The position numbers were made by a program, and so were the translations under genes. DNA of 7,101 bases. Source: Syntrophaceae bacterium UBA3084. GTDB taxonomy: Bacteria > Desulfobacterota > Syntrophia > Syntrophales > UBA6807. The number at the start of each line of letters is the position of its first letter. Position 1 is the stretch's first letter. A model generated the notes under the pieces. It had not been told where the DNA came from and did no database searches. It saw nothing but the letters and a program-made list of their open reading frames with translations. The stretch covers positions 21,733 through 28,833 of the forward strand of contig DFBI01000060.1 of NCBI GenBank assembly GCA_002367335.1, written 5' to 3'. Of this stretch, positions 1 through 6,284 are shown piece by piece.

Positions 1-281
1 ACCTTCAGGGAAAGTCCATGGCCGTATTTTGTTGTAATGGCGCCCTCACTTAAATGTGAACCCAGGATGCCTTCAATGGCTACAGCCATCGGAGATGCGG
101 CTTTTCCGGCGCCGATAACCACAATCCTGTTAAATTGATTCAGTTTATATTTTCTCCCTCCAACGATTAATTCTCCGTCGTTACAAGGCTTTACAGCGCG
201 TTTTATTGCCTGACCGGGATCGGCAGCCTTGAGACCTGCATCAAAAATTTCCCTTACATTCTGGTGAAGACTAATTGCCAT
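1..281 (-). CDS. Glycerate 2-kinase (MOFRL/DUF4147 family), N-terminal part, cut by window edge
   Basis: Only the first 93 codons are in the window; the gene continues past position 1. My translation begins MAISLHQNVREIFDAGLKAA and contains VVIGAGKAASPMAVAIEG (about residues 58-75) and ITTKYGHG near the edge. These are typical of the N-terminal domain of GckA/TtuD-type glycerate 2-kinases, where the GAGKA loop is a phosphate/nucleotide-binding element. Family members phosphorylate D-glycerate to 2-phosphoglycerate in the cytoplasm, in serine, glyoxylate or sugar-acid catabolism; older annotations call some of them hydroxypyruvate reductase. An in-frame ATG exists nine codons upstream (308), but a strong GGAGGAGG sits just before the ATG at 281, so I chose 281. 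It lies 32 bp downstream of the MoaE-like gene on the same strand, so the two are probably co-transcribed. The family call is good; the exact substrate cannot be judged from the fragment. Confidence 0.85.
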   Translation of the reverse strand, partial: MAISLHQNVREIFDAGLKAADPGQAIKRAVKPCNDGELIVGGRKYKLNQFNRIVVIGAGKAASPMAVAIEGILGSHLSEGAITTKYGHGLSLK

Positions 282-283
282 TT

Positions 284-292
284 CCTCCTCCC
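284..292 (-). promoter_or_regulatory. Ribosome binding site that decides the glycerate kinase start
   Basis: On the minus strand GGGAGGAGG precedes the ATG at 281 with only AA between; the core GGAGG lies 5 nt from the start codon. The alternative in-frame ATG at 308 has no comparable site in front of it, and this purine run would then fall inside the coding sequence (as WEEE). The evidence therefore favours the start at 281. Confidence 0.6.
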
Positions 293-313
293 ATCCTTCC
301 GATTTCATGGAAA

Positions 314-664
314 TTACATCTCCATTTCTCTTATCACATCTTTCTTTATCATATCTACTGTATCCATAAGCACAGGAAATACATTTTCTCTAAAATCGCC
401 TGCTACAGCGACGAGCATAATATCATCACCGGCATGGAGAGTGCCCTCTTTTACCTCGCAGAGTACTTCTATGATGCCGGTGCGTTTTTTCATACGGGAA
501 ACGATTTTATCCAACTTGTTCATGTCACACGTAACAATAAGTTCATTCACAGGCTTACCATCTCTCGACGAACTTCTCATCACACCATTATGAAACAGAA
601 TCATTCCGGCTTTGTGGAAATCGGGACGGGTTTTAATTTTGTTCATCATATCCACTAAACTCAT
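314..664 (-). CDS. MoaE-like protein (molybdopterin synthase large-subunit family), divergent
   Basis: This 116-residue protein resembles MoaE, the catalytic subunit of molybdopterin synthase, which inserts sulfur into precursor Z/cPMP using the MoaD thiocarboxylate. Matching elements in order are GMILFHNGVMR (residues 20-30, like the MoaE GxxxxFxGxVR strand with its arginine), then EGTLHAGDDIMLVAVAGDFR (73-92, like 'GEL..GD.IV.V.V.SAHR'), then a C-terminal helix. It is shorter than typical MoaE (about 140-150 residues) and ends right after that helix. By hand alignment, the lysine equivalent to E. coli K119 is kept (K107), the K126 position is M114, and the His of the HR pair is Phe91. It may therefore be a non-canonical or repurposed MoaE. 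No moaD or other mo- gene is nearby. AGGAAAG lies 5-11 nt upstream of the ATG and supports the start. It precedes the glycerate kinase gene on the same strand. Confidence 0.7.
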   Translation of the reverse strand: MSLVDMMNKIKTRPDFHKAGMILFHNGVMRSSSRDGKPVNELIVTCDMNKLDKIVSRMKKRTGIIEVLCEVKEGTLHAGDDIMLVAVAGDFRENVFPVLMDTVDMIKKDVIREMEM

Positions 665-682
665 ACTACTTTCCTGCCTTTC

Positions 683-691
683 GTTATATCA
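683..691 (-). promoter_or_regulatory. Possible extended -10 promoter for the MoaE-like gene
   Basis: On the minus strand TGATATAAC reads as an extended -10 (TG-n-TATAAC, five of six consensus bases). I find no good -35. The predicted transcription start would fall only about 12 nt before the ATG, close to the ribosome binding site, so the leader would be unusually short. This is a weak call. Confidence 0.25.
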
Positions 692-823
692 ATGTATTCG
701 TTTGTGGTTCTTCTCCAGTTTAGTCGGAGATTATGCACTTATTCTCCCTTAATTTCAACTACTCGGGAAATGATCCATATTTGTTCTCTTGACTGAGGCA
801 ACTAATTATGAGAGGAATAAATC

Positions 824-1336
824 ATGCGGAGACGAAGAAAACAAGGAAATCTTCAAAGAATCGGAGATATTCTCCCGAAGGTTTTAAAAAAAAAGAGGCT
901 TCATATTCATCTTGAAGACCGTCATATTTCGGATGCCTGGAAAAAGGCGGTCGGTTCTATTATTTCCGCAAAAACAAGGGCATACAAGTTAAAAGGCGAC
1001 ACGCTCTTTGTAAAGGTCTCCACTTCCACCTGGATGCAACAACTTCAATTCATGAAAGAGGAAATTAAAGAAAAAGTCAATGCAGTTTTAGAAAAAAAAC
1101 CCGTAAAGAACATATATTTTTCAATTGGGATTATCGGTTCCGCTTCTCCCAAAGATAAACATGGCATGACAACTGACATTGGACAATATCCCTTAAAAGA
1201 ACGGGATAAAAAGCTTATTGAAAAGAGCCTTGCATCTATACCTGATGAAGAATTAAAAAATATAATAAAAGGTGTCATGATAAAGGAAATCACTAATCGC
1301 AGATTTCAGGAGGATGAGAGATCTCCTTTAAAATAA
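824..1336 (+). CDS. dciA: DciA-like DUF721 protein (replicative helicase loader family)
   Basis: The 170-residue product has the DUF721/DciA layout: a basic N terminus (MRRRRKQ), a helix leading into ISDAWKKAVG (about residues 36-45), and the strand LFVKVSTSTWMQQLQFMKEE (61-80). The last closely follows the family's 'L.V.V.S..W.QEL..L..' pattern. DciA is the widespread bacterial protein that interacts with the replicative helicase DnaB and helps load it at the origin in bacteria lacking DnaC or DnaI. The domain covers about residues 10-105. The rest is a charged C-terminal extension of unknown role. The start is supported by GAGAGGA 6-12 nt upstream of the ATG. The gene diverges from the MoaE-like gene across 159 bp, and its 3' end overlaps the convergent methyltransferase gene by 44 bp. 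The family call is secure; the helicase role is taken from the family. Confidence 0.8.
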   Translation: MRRRRKQGNLQRIGDILPKVLKKKRLHIHLEDRHISDAWKKAVGSIISAKTRAYKLKGDTLFVKVSTSTWMQQLQFMKEEIKEKVNAVLEKKPVKNIYFSIGIIGSASPKDKHGMTTDIGQYPLKERDKKLIEKSLASIPDEELKNIIKGVMIKEITNRRFQEDERSPLK

Positions 1337-2078
1337 TTTCCATTTCGTCCGTGTATTTTCCATTATTCCCATAGATAAAAAGTGGCGGCATTACGTTTAA
1401 TTCTTCGCCCCCATTTTTCACTCCCTCAACGAGAATAAATTCGGCGCTGGACAAGTTGTTTGAATGTACCATCCGAATTCTTTTCGGTTCAATAGCACTG
1501 TTTCTCATTTGGGAAAAAAGTTCCGCCCCCCTTGTTGCCGGATAGACAATAAATGTACTCCCAAGACTTTTCAACAGGTACTTTGCCGAGGTTAAAAATT
1601 CAGCAAGTGAACCTGTTATTTCATGCCTTGCTATTGCCTTTTCCTCATGAGGATTGATTCTTCCTGAATTTAATTTTCTATATGGTGGATTGAAAACAGC
1701 CACATCAAAAGACTGTGGATCAAGAAAATCCTTTATTTGTTTTACATTACCCTGACGAACTTCAATTTTGGATTGAAGACCATTCAATTTTACACTTCTG
1801 CGTGCCATATCAACCAGTTGGGTCTGAATTTCCACACCGACCACTTTTACGGATTCGAATCGATATGCAAGTATAAGAGAAATGATACTGCTTCCCGTCC
1901 CAAGATCAATTACATGGTCATCCCGTTTTAAATATACGAAATGAGCCAGGAGAAGGGAGTCTATTGAAAATCGGTAACCTTTTTCTTTCTGAAAAATTCT
2001 TAGCCGTCCACCGAGAAGATCATCAACTGTTTCCCCTCCCCTCTTCAATCGTAGAAGTGAATTTATATTGTTCTTCAT
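1293..2078 (-). CDS. trmN: TrmN6-type tRNA1(Val) (adenine-37-N6)-methyltransferase (COG4123)
   Basis: This 261-residue protein is a Rossmann-fold SAM-dependent methyltransferase. Visible elements are GYRFSIDSLLLAHFV (34-48, characteristic of the TrmN6/YfiC group), VIDLGTGSSIISL (56-68, motif I), GVEIQ (81-85, acidic residue for the ribose), and NPPY (130-133), the catalytic motif of N6-adenine or amino-group methyltransferases. The size matches E. coli YfiC (about 245 residues), which methylates A37 of tRNA1(Val). Motif I reads DLGTGSS instead of the usual D-G-G-G spacing, so the third glycine is serine. AAGGTG ends 4 nt before the ATG at 2078. The gene is transcribed toward dciA and their last 44 bp overlap tail to tail. 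A close relative acting on another RNA or on protein is possible, because COG4123 members are annotated from few tested examples. Confidence 0.82.
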   Translation of the reverse strand: MKNNINSLLRLKRGGETVDDLLGGRLRIFQKEKGYRFSIDSLLLAHFVYLKRDDHVIDLGTGSSIISLILAYRFESVKVVGVEIQTQLVDMARRSVKLNGLQSKIEVRQGNVKQIKDFLDPQSFDVAVFNPPYRKLNSGRINPHEEKAIARHEITGSLAEFLTSAKYLLKSLGSTFIVYPATRGAELFSQMRNSAIEPKRIRMVHSNNLSSAEFILVEGVKNGGEELNVMPPLFIYGNNGKYTDEMEIILKEISHPPEICD

Positions 2079-2207
2079 AACACCTTCGAAATATTAAGCT
2101 GCCTGCATATTCCTGTTAAGACTGTCACTTGATCCAGGAATAACTTTACCACTTGAGACCTTGCATATTATGGAAAAGATTTTCACTTGTGTCTTTATCC
2201 AATTTTC

Positions 2208-2220
2208 TTGCTGACAGCAA
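2208..2220. promoter_or_regulatory. 13-bp perfect palindrome, T-N11-A type, possible operator
   Basis: TTGCTGACAGCAA has 6-bp perfect arms around a central A and fits the T-N11-A dyad form bound by LysR-type regulators. It is centred about 75 bp upstream of the transcription start predicted for the ABC/quinone operon, in the range usual for LysR recognition sites. No regulator gene is in the window, so this is suggestive only. Confidence 0.3.
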
Positions 2221-2254
2221 TACCAAAGTGGCGCTTTTTACGAAAGCAGCTTGA

Positions 2255-2283
2255 TTGACTCCTTGAAAAAGTTTTCGTTTCAT
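2255..2283 (+). promoter_or_regulatory. Candidate sigma70-type promoter of the ABC/quinone operon
   Basis: TTGACT (2255-2260, four of six -35 bases) is followed after 17 bp by TTTCAT (2278-2283, four of six -10 bases). Transcription would begin near 2290, giving a leader of about 58 nt before the chosen start at 2348. The spacer contains the dyad GAAAAAGTTTTC (2265-2276), a place where a repressor could act. The remainder of 2079-2347 shows no gene. Confidence 0.3.
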
Positions 2284-2333
2284 GTAATTAATGGCTCAAT
2301 ATAAACAACATTTCGGTGAGACCGATACCGGGC

Positions 2334-2338
2334 AGAGG
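2334..2338 (+). promoter_or_regulatory. Ribosome binding site that decides the binding-protein start
   Basis: AGAGG lies 9 nt before the ATG at 2348, where the protein begins MKKIICAIAVSLLL, a clean signal peptide. The upstream in-frame ATG at 2291 has only AT-rich DNA before it and would place 19 hydrophilic residues in front of the signal sequence. Confidence 0.6.
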
Positions 2339-2347
2339 CGCTTGATA

Positions 2348-3277
2348 ATGAAAAAGATAATATGTGCGATTGCTGTTTCACTGTTGCTTATCCCCTCTCT
2401 TACAATGAGCAGGGGAATACATAACCTCCGCCTGGGGATTCTCCCGGTAATAGACACTCTCCCCCTTATCGTTGCAAAAGAGAAGGGGTTTTTCAGGCAA
2501 GAAGGAATTAATGTGCAATTAATAAGTTTTTACAGCGCCCTGGAACGGGATGCCGCACTGAAAGGCGGCGGTCTGGACGGTTATTTTGGTGATCTCCTGA
2601 ATACCATTCTTTTAAACACCGGTGGTGAAGACCTCCGGATTATCACAACTTCCTATCATACAAATCCGGACCATCGAATGTTTGCGTTGCTTGCATCGCC
2701 GGGTTCTGGAATCAGGAACATACAGCAGACCAAAGATGAACCGGTTGCAATATCCACCGCTTCCATTATCGAATATATTCTTGATGAAATCATGGCAAAG
2801 GAACATATTCCTTCCGATCGAGTCAAAAAGCTGGAAATCAGAATGATACCGATACGATATCAGATGTTGATCAAAAATTCAGTCAAGCTGGCGCTCCTTC
2901 CCGAACCCCTTGCAACGAAAGCCGTTGCCGATGGCGCAATCCCCATTACTGATGACAGAATACTGGACACAACACTGACGATAATAGCGATCAAAAATAA
3001 ATTTCTGACCGACAATCCGAATCTTGCCATACGTTTTTTGAGAGCATATACAAAGAGTGTTCGCATGATCAACAGCAACCCGTCCGGTTTTATGGATACA
3101 CTTGTCAACAAAACCAGGTTTCCCGCCTCTCTCAAAGAGCATTTTACGATACCGGCATTCCCCGATCCGGCTCCACCGCCGCAAGAGGATATCTCACACG
3201 TTGAAACTTGGCTGCTCCAGCACAACCTGATACCGGACAGAACAACCTGTCAAAAACTTATATGGAAAGGTCCGTAA
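2348..3277 (+). CDS. ABC importer substrate-binding protein, NMT1/SsuA-like, exported
   Basis: The 309-residue product starts with a Sec signal peptide (MKK, hydrophobic core at about residues 4-18, likely cleavage near TMS-RG at 21/22; no lipobox cysteine). The mature part opens with LRLGILPVIDTLPLIVAKEK (27-46) and GFFRQEGINVQLISF, the standard first lobe of NMT1/THI5, SsuA and TauA-type type II binding proteins. LKGGGLDGYFGDLLN (71-85) is the usual 'G.ldg...d' segment. KLALLPEPLATKA (180-192) is the return to lobe one, where family members read 'aa.l.ePla..a'. Its job is to capture a small, probably anionic or aromatic solute in the periplasm and hand it to the downstream permease. Automatic annotation would say sulfonate, nitrate or taurine, but the operon (UbiA fusion, UbiX, UbiE) suggests a quinone precursor. 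The cytoplasmic futalosine enzymes MqnA and MqnD share this fold; the signal peptide argues against this protein being one of them. It lies 12 bp upstream of the ATPase gene. Confidence 0.8.
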   Translation: MKKIICAIAVSLLLIPSLTMSRGIHNLRLGILPVIDTLPLIVAKEKGFFRQEGINVQLISFYSALERDAALKGGGLDGYFGDLLNTILLNTGGEDLRIITTSYHTNPDHRMFALLASPGSGIRNIQQTKDEPVAISTASIIEYILDEIMAKEHIPSDRVKKLEIRMIPIRYQMLIKNSVKLALLPEPLATKAVADGAIPITDDRILDTTLTIIAIKNKFLTDNPNLAIRFLRAYTKSVRMINSNPSGFMDTLVNKTRFPASLKEHFTIPAFPDPAPPPQEDISHVETWLLQHNLIPDRTTCQKLIWKGP

Positions 3278-3282
3278 GGGAG
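3276..3282 (+). promoter_or_regulatory. Ribosome binding site for the GTG-started ATPase gene
   Basis: AAGGGAG overlaps the stop codon of the binding-protein gene and lies 7 nt before the GTG at 3290. It supports that uncommon start; the downstream sequence (VIYANALCKHF) begins exactly where ABC ATPases of this group normally begin. Confidence 0.65.
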
Positions 3283-3289
3283 CGCTGTC

Positions 3290-4027
3290 GTGATTTATGC
3301 CAATGCACTGTGCAAGCATTTTGATAACGGAAATCTGGAAGTCCTCGATAATATCAGCTTTCATGTTGACGATGGCGATTCCATAGCCATTATCGGCCCG
3401 TCCGGCTGCGGAAAAACGACTCTCCTTTATATTCTTTCCGGTCTCATCAGGCATTTTTCAGGGACAGTTACAATTAACGAAAAAGAGATTAAAGGTCCCT
3501 CCCGGAAAACAGCATTTATCCTTCAGGATTTCGGTCTGCTCCCGTGGAAAACTATCTGGCAGAATGTATGCCTTGGCATGAAAATAAATGGTTTTTCCAA
3601 AAAAGAGCAAAACGAGACAGCAGAAAAATTGCTCCTGAACCTGGGACTCCTGCAACATAAGGGTTACTACCCGGCCCGGCTGAGCGGCGGTGAAAAACAG
3701 CGGGTTGCCATTGCGCGGTCACTCGCATTGAAACCGGAAATACTTCTGATGGATGAACCCTTCTCATCACTTGATACATTTGCCCGCGAAAAACTTCAGA
3801 ATATCCTGACAAAGATATGGCAGGCAAATCATCTAACCATGATCATCGTAACACACAATATTGAAGAAGCCGTATTTCTCGGAAAGAGGATCATTGTCCT
3901 GAGCGGCAGACCGGCGTCAATCAAAACGATTATCAATAATCCTGATGCGGGAGAACTCTCTTACCGAACCGCGGATTCATTCTTTGCAACGTGTAAAATG
4001 GTCAGGAAGATGGTAGAAGATATATGA
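3290..4027 (+). CDS. ABC importer ATPase, SsuB/TauB type
   Basis: This 245-residue nucleotide-binding subunit has every key element: Walker A GPSGCGKTT (36-44), Q-loop glutamine at 79 (ILQDFGLLPW), signature LSGGEKQR (131-138), Walker B ILLMDEP (151-157), D-loop SSLD (159-162) and switch histidine (THN, H189). Length and the QDFGLLPW stretch match the SsuB/TauB/NrtD group of importers for sulfonates, nitrate and related solutes. It binds ATP in the cytoplasm and drives the permease half of the next gene. Translation begins at GTG. Its stop overlaps the start of the fusion gene as ATGA, indicating translational coupling, so these two are very probably partners. No lesion is visible. The solute is not specified by this subunit. 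Confidence 0.93.
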   Translation: MIYANALCKHFDNGNLEVLDNISFHVDDGDSIAIIGPSGCGKTTLLYILSGLIRHFSGTVTINEKEIKGPSRKTAFILQDFGLLPWKTIWQNVCLGMKINGFSKKEQNETAEKLLLNLGLLQHKGYYPARLSGGEKQRVAIARSLALKPEILLMDEPFSSLDTFAREKLQNILTKIWQANHLTMIIVTHNIEEAVFLGKRIIVLSGRPASIKTIINNPDAGELSYRTADSFFATCKMVRKMVEDI

Positions 4028-5673
4028 GATCATCAACAACTTTCAGCTATATACTTTCCGTTTCAATCGGACTTCTGGTGTGGAAGCTGCTTGCCATGGC
4101 AGTTGCGTCAACTATTCTTCCTTCACCAGAGGCGGCATTCAGCGCATTTTTCGAAAGCTGCAAAACGACTGCTTTCTGGAAAAACTTTGGTATCAGCGCG
4201 TACAGGGTAGTCGCAAGCATACTCATTGCGTGGTCACTCGCTTTTCCTATCGGAGTTTTCGTCGGCTACAGCAAACGCCTGGATAAGGTCGTATCTCCGA
4301 TGATCTTCATGACCTACCCTATCCCCAAAATCGTATTCCTGCCTGTAATTCTTCTTATGTTCGGATTGGGAGATTTTTCCAAAATTACCATGATAAGCAT
4401 TATACTGTTTTTCCAGATCCTCGTTGCCACAAGGGATGGAGTGCAGGCAATAGATGAGAAATACTTTGACTCCCTGCTTTCCATGGGCGCCACAGACGTA
4501 GATATTCTTAAAGAGGTGGTATTCCCCGCTGCGTTGCCTCACAGCTTCACCGCCCTGAGGATTACCACGGGAACAGCCATTTCGGTTCTCTTTTTTGTCG
4601 AATCTTTCGCAACAGCGTCCGGTCTTGGCTATATGATAATGGACTCGTGGGCGCGGGTGGCATATACACAAATCTTCGTGGGTATTATCGGTATGAGCAT
4701 CCTGGGTGTTATCCTGTATGAAACTCTCAGTTACCTGGAAAAGAGGATATGTCCCTGGCAATATACAGAAAGCGAAATTGAAGAAGAAGAGGTTTCTTTC
4801 CCAAGACCTTTCGCTAAAATGGCCGCATATTTACGAATGATAAAATTTAATCATACTATATTCGCGCTTCCCTTCGCGCTGGCCAGCCTTGTCCTGGTTA
4901 GCAGGGTTTCTCCGATCACGCTGCACGCGGTATTCTGGATCACTATGGCAATGGTTGGCGCACGGTCAGCAGCCATGGGATTCAATCGACTCGCTGATGC
5001 CTCAATAGACAGCAAGAATCCTAGAACGGCTGTGAGAGAAATTCCGTCCGGGGCCATTTCAAAGACTGATGCCGGTTTGTTTATTGTGGTATCATCCATT
5101 CTTTTCATATCCTCTTCCATGATGTTGTCATGGCTCTGTTTCTGGCTCTCCTTTCCTGTATTATGTATCCTTTTCTGCTATTCTTACACAAAACGGTTTA
5201 CCTGGCTTTCTCATATCATTCTCGGATTTTCAATAAGCCTTGTGCCCATGGCAGTATGGGTTGGAGTGGCGGGGACCTTCTCCATAAAGATTGGCATGTT
5301 GTGCCTTGTGTTGCTATCGTATATCTCGGGTTTTGATATTCTCTACGCATGTCAGGACAGGGAATTTGACAGGAAGGAAAAACTGTATTCCATACCCGCC
5401 GTATTCGGTATCAAGAAAGCCCTTGCCGTCTCATCTTTTCTGCACATTATAAGTTTTCTGTCCCTCGTATCCCTGTACTGGATTTTCTCACTGAACCCTG
5501 TATTTCTTATATTTGCTGCGGTAATAGCTGTGCTGTTCGTTGTGGAACACAAGCTGGTAAAGCCGGATGATTTGAGCAAAGTTAATGTGGCTTTTTACCA
5601 CATCAATTCAATAATCTCCCTGCTTCTCTTCGTAGCTATCCTTTCGGGAGAACTGTTAAGGAGTATATACTAA
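4024..5673 (+). CDS. Fusion protein: ABC importer permease joined to UbiA-family aromatic prenyltransferase
   Basis: One uninterrupted frame encodes 549 residues with two complete parts. Residues 1-245 are an SsuC/TauC-type permease: LPSPEAAFSAFF (32-43), repeated membrane helices, and the EAA loop that docks on the ATPase (FDSLLSMGATDVDILKEVVFPAALP, split across 148-172). Residues 246-265 are an acidic linker (ESEIEEEE). Residues 266-549 are a UbiA prenyltransferase of usual length (284): it starts MAAYLRMIKFNHTIFALPFA, has the first Asp motif NRLADASID (N321, D325, D329), and the second motif DILYACQDREFD (D438, D445, D449) followed by RKEKLYSIP. That second motif resembles the UbiA group found with futalosine-route menaquinone synthesis (MqnP type), which prenylates a dihydroxynaphthoate; a 4-hydroxybenzoate substrate is also possible. 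Both parts should have cytoplasmic ends at the junction, so the topology is workable. Start overlaps the ATPase stop (ATGA); ubiX follows after 2 bp. Domain calls are strong; the coupled role is inferred. Confidence 0.9.
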   Translation: MRSSTTFSYILSVSIGLLVWKLLAMAVASTILPSPEAAFSAFFESCKTTAFWKNFGISAYRVVASILIAWSLAFPIGVFVGYSKRLDKVVSPMIFMTYPIPKIVFLPVILLMFGLGDFSKITMISIILFFQILVATRDGVQAIDEKYFDSLLSMGATDVDILKEVVFPAALPHSFTALRITTGTAISVLFFVESFATASGLGYMIMDSWARVAYTQIFVGIIGMSILGVILYETLSYLEKRICPWQYTESEIEEEEVSFPRPFAKMAAYLRMIKFNHTIFALPFALASLVLVSRVSPITLHAVFWITMAMVGARSAAMGFNRLADASIDSKNPRTAVREIPSGAISKTDAGLFIVVSSILFISSSMMLSWLCFWLSFPVLCILFCYSYTKRFTWLSHIILGFSISLVPMAVWVGVAGTFSIKIGMLCLVLLSYISGFDILYACQDREFDRKEKLYSIPAVFGIKKALAVSSFLHIISFLSLVSLYWIFSLNPVFLIFAAVIAVLFVVEHKLVKPDDLSKVNVAFYHINSIISLLLFVAILSGELLRSIY

Positions 5674-5675
5674 TA

Positions 5676-6284
5676 ATGAAAAAAAGAATCATTGTCGGAA
5701 TAACAGGCGCGTCCGGAATAATATATGCGCAGCGAGTCATAGAAATTCTTCTGACTCTGCCCACGGAAATTCATCTCATAATATCGGATATGGGATGGAA
5801 AATCCTGAAACATGAAATAAAGGTTCAATATGACGATTTCACGGAACTAATCAAAGACCTGAAGAATGACCGCAAAGTACAGGCAGACGTAATCATACAC
5901 GACAACACTAATCTTTTTGCACCTGTCGCAAGCGGATCATTTCCGACTCATTGCATGGTAGTGATACCGTGCTCCATGAAGACACTCTCAGCCGTGGCAA
6001 CGGGGTACACGAATAACCTTATTCAGCGGGCTGCCGACGTAACACTCAAGGAAAAACGACCGCTCATCCTCGTCACCCGCGAGACTCCTCTCAGCCTGAT
6101 CCATTTAAAAAATATGGTGACGGCGGCCGAGGCGGGGGCAACAATTATGCCGGCATCACCCGGTTTCTACAACCATCCTCAATCCATTGATGACCTTGTC
6201 GACTTTGCTGCTGCCAGGATTCTTGACCACTTGAACATCGAGTATCCCCATATCATGAGATGGAAGGGGAATAATGCCGGATAA
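5676..6284 (+). CDS. ubiX: UbiX flavin prenyltransferase
   Basis: The 202-residue product is a typical UbiX/Pad1 protein. GITGASG (8-14) binds the flavin phosphate, ASGSF (85-89) and PCSMKTLSAVATG (98-110) line the active site, and TRETPLSLIHLKNM (134-147) plus MPASPGFYNHPQS (158-170) are the hallmark C-terminal segments. UbiX joins a dimethylallyl group to reduced FMN, making the prenylated FMN cofactor that UbiD-type decarboxylases need to remove the carboxyl group from aromatic acids such as the prenylated quinone precursor. It is soluble and forms dodecamers in characterised relatives. AAGGAG lies 12 nt before the ATG, slightly far; the start is 2 bp after the fusion gene's stop. It overlaps ubiE by 11 bp. 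No ubiD gene is in the window, so its client must lie elsewhere. Confidence 0.95.
   Translation: MKKRIIVGITGASGIIYAQRVIEILLTLPTEIHLIISDMGWKILKHEIKVQYDDFTELIKDLKNDRKVQADVIIHDNTNLFAPVASGSFPTHCMVVIPCSMKTLSAVATGYTNNLIQRAADVTLKEKRPLILVTRETPLSLIHLKNMVTAAEAGATIMPASPGFYNHPQSIDDLVDFAAARILDHLNIEYPHIMRWKGNNAG

Noticed and set aside
264..658. Plus-strand open frames of 109 and 127 codons opposite the MoaE-like gene
   Set aside because: They are shadows of the minus-strand MoaE-like gene; that frame has recognisable family segments and a ribosome binding site, while these do not.
789..811. TTGACT upstream of dciA as a -35 box
   Set aside because: The proper spacing places the -10 on the ribosome binding site of dciA, and no acceptable -10 is found there.
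2291..2347. Upstream in-frame ATG (2291) that would add 19 residues to the binding protein
   Set aside because: It has no ribosome binding site, would put a hydrophilic stretch before a clear signal peptide, and lies at the transcription start predicted from the promoter candidate. The ATG at 2348 has AGAGG and a clean MKK signal start.
2860..3225. Minus-strand open frame of 121 codons antisense to the binding-protein gene
   Set aside because: It shows no family resemblance, and the plus-strand frame is a clear NMT1-type protein within an operon.
4234..4761. Minus-strand open frame of 175 codons antisense to the permease domain
   Set aside because: It lies wholly inside the fusion gene, has a biased Cys/His/Arg-rich composition without recognisable motifs, and is the shadow of a well-supported membrane protein frame.
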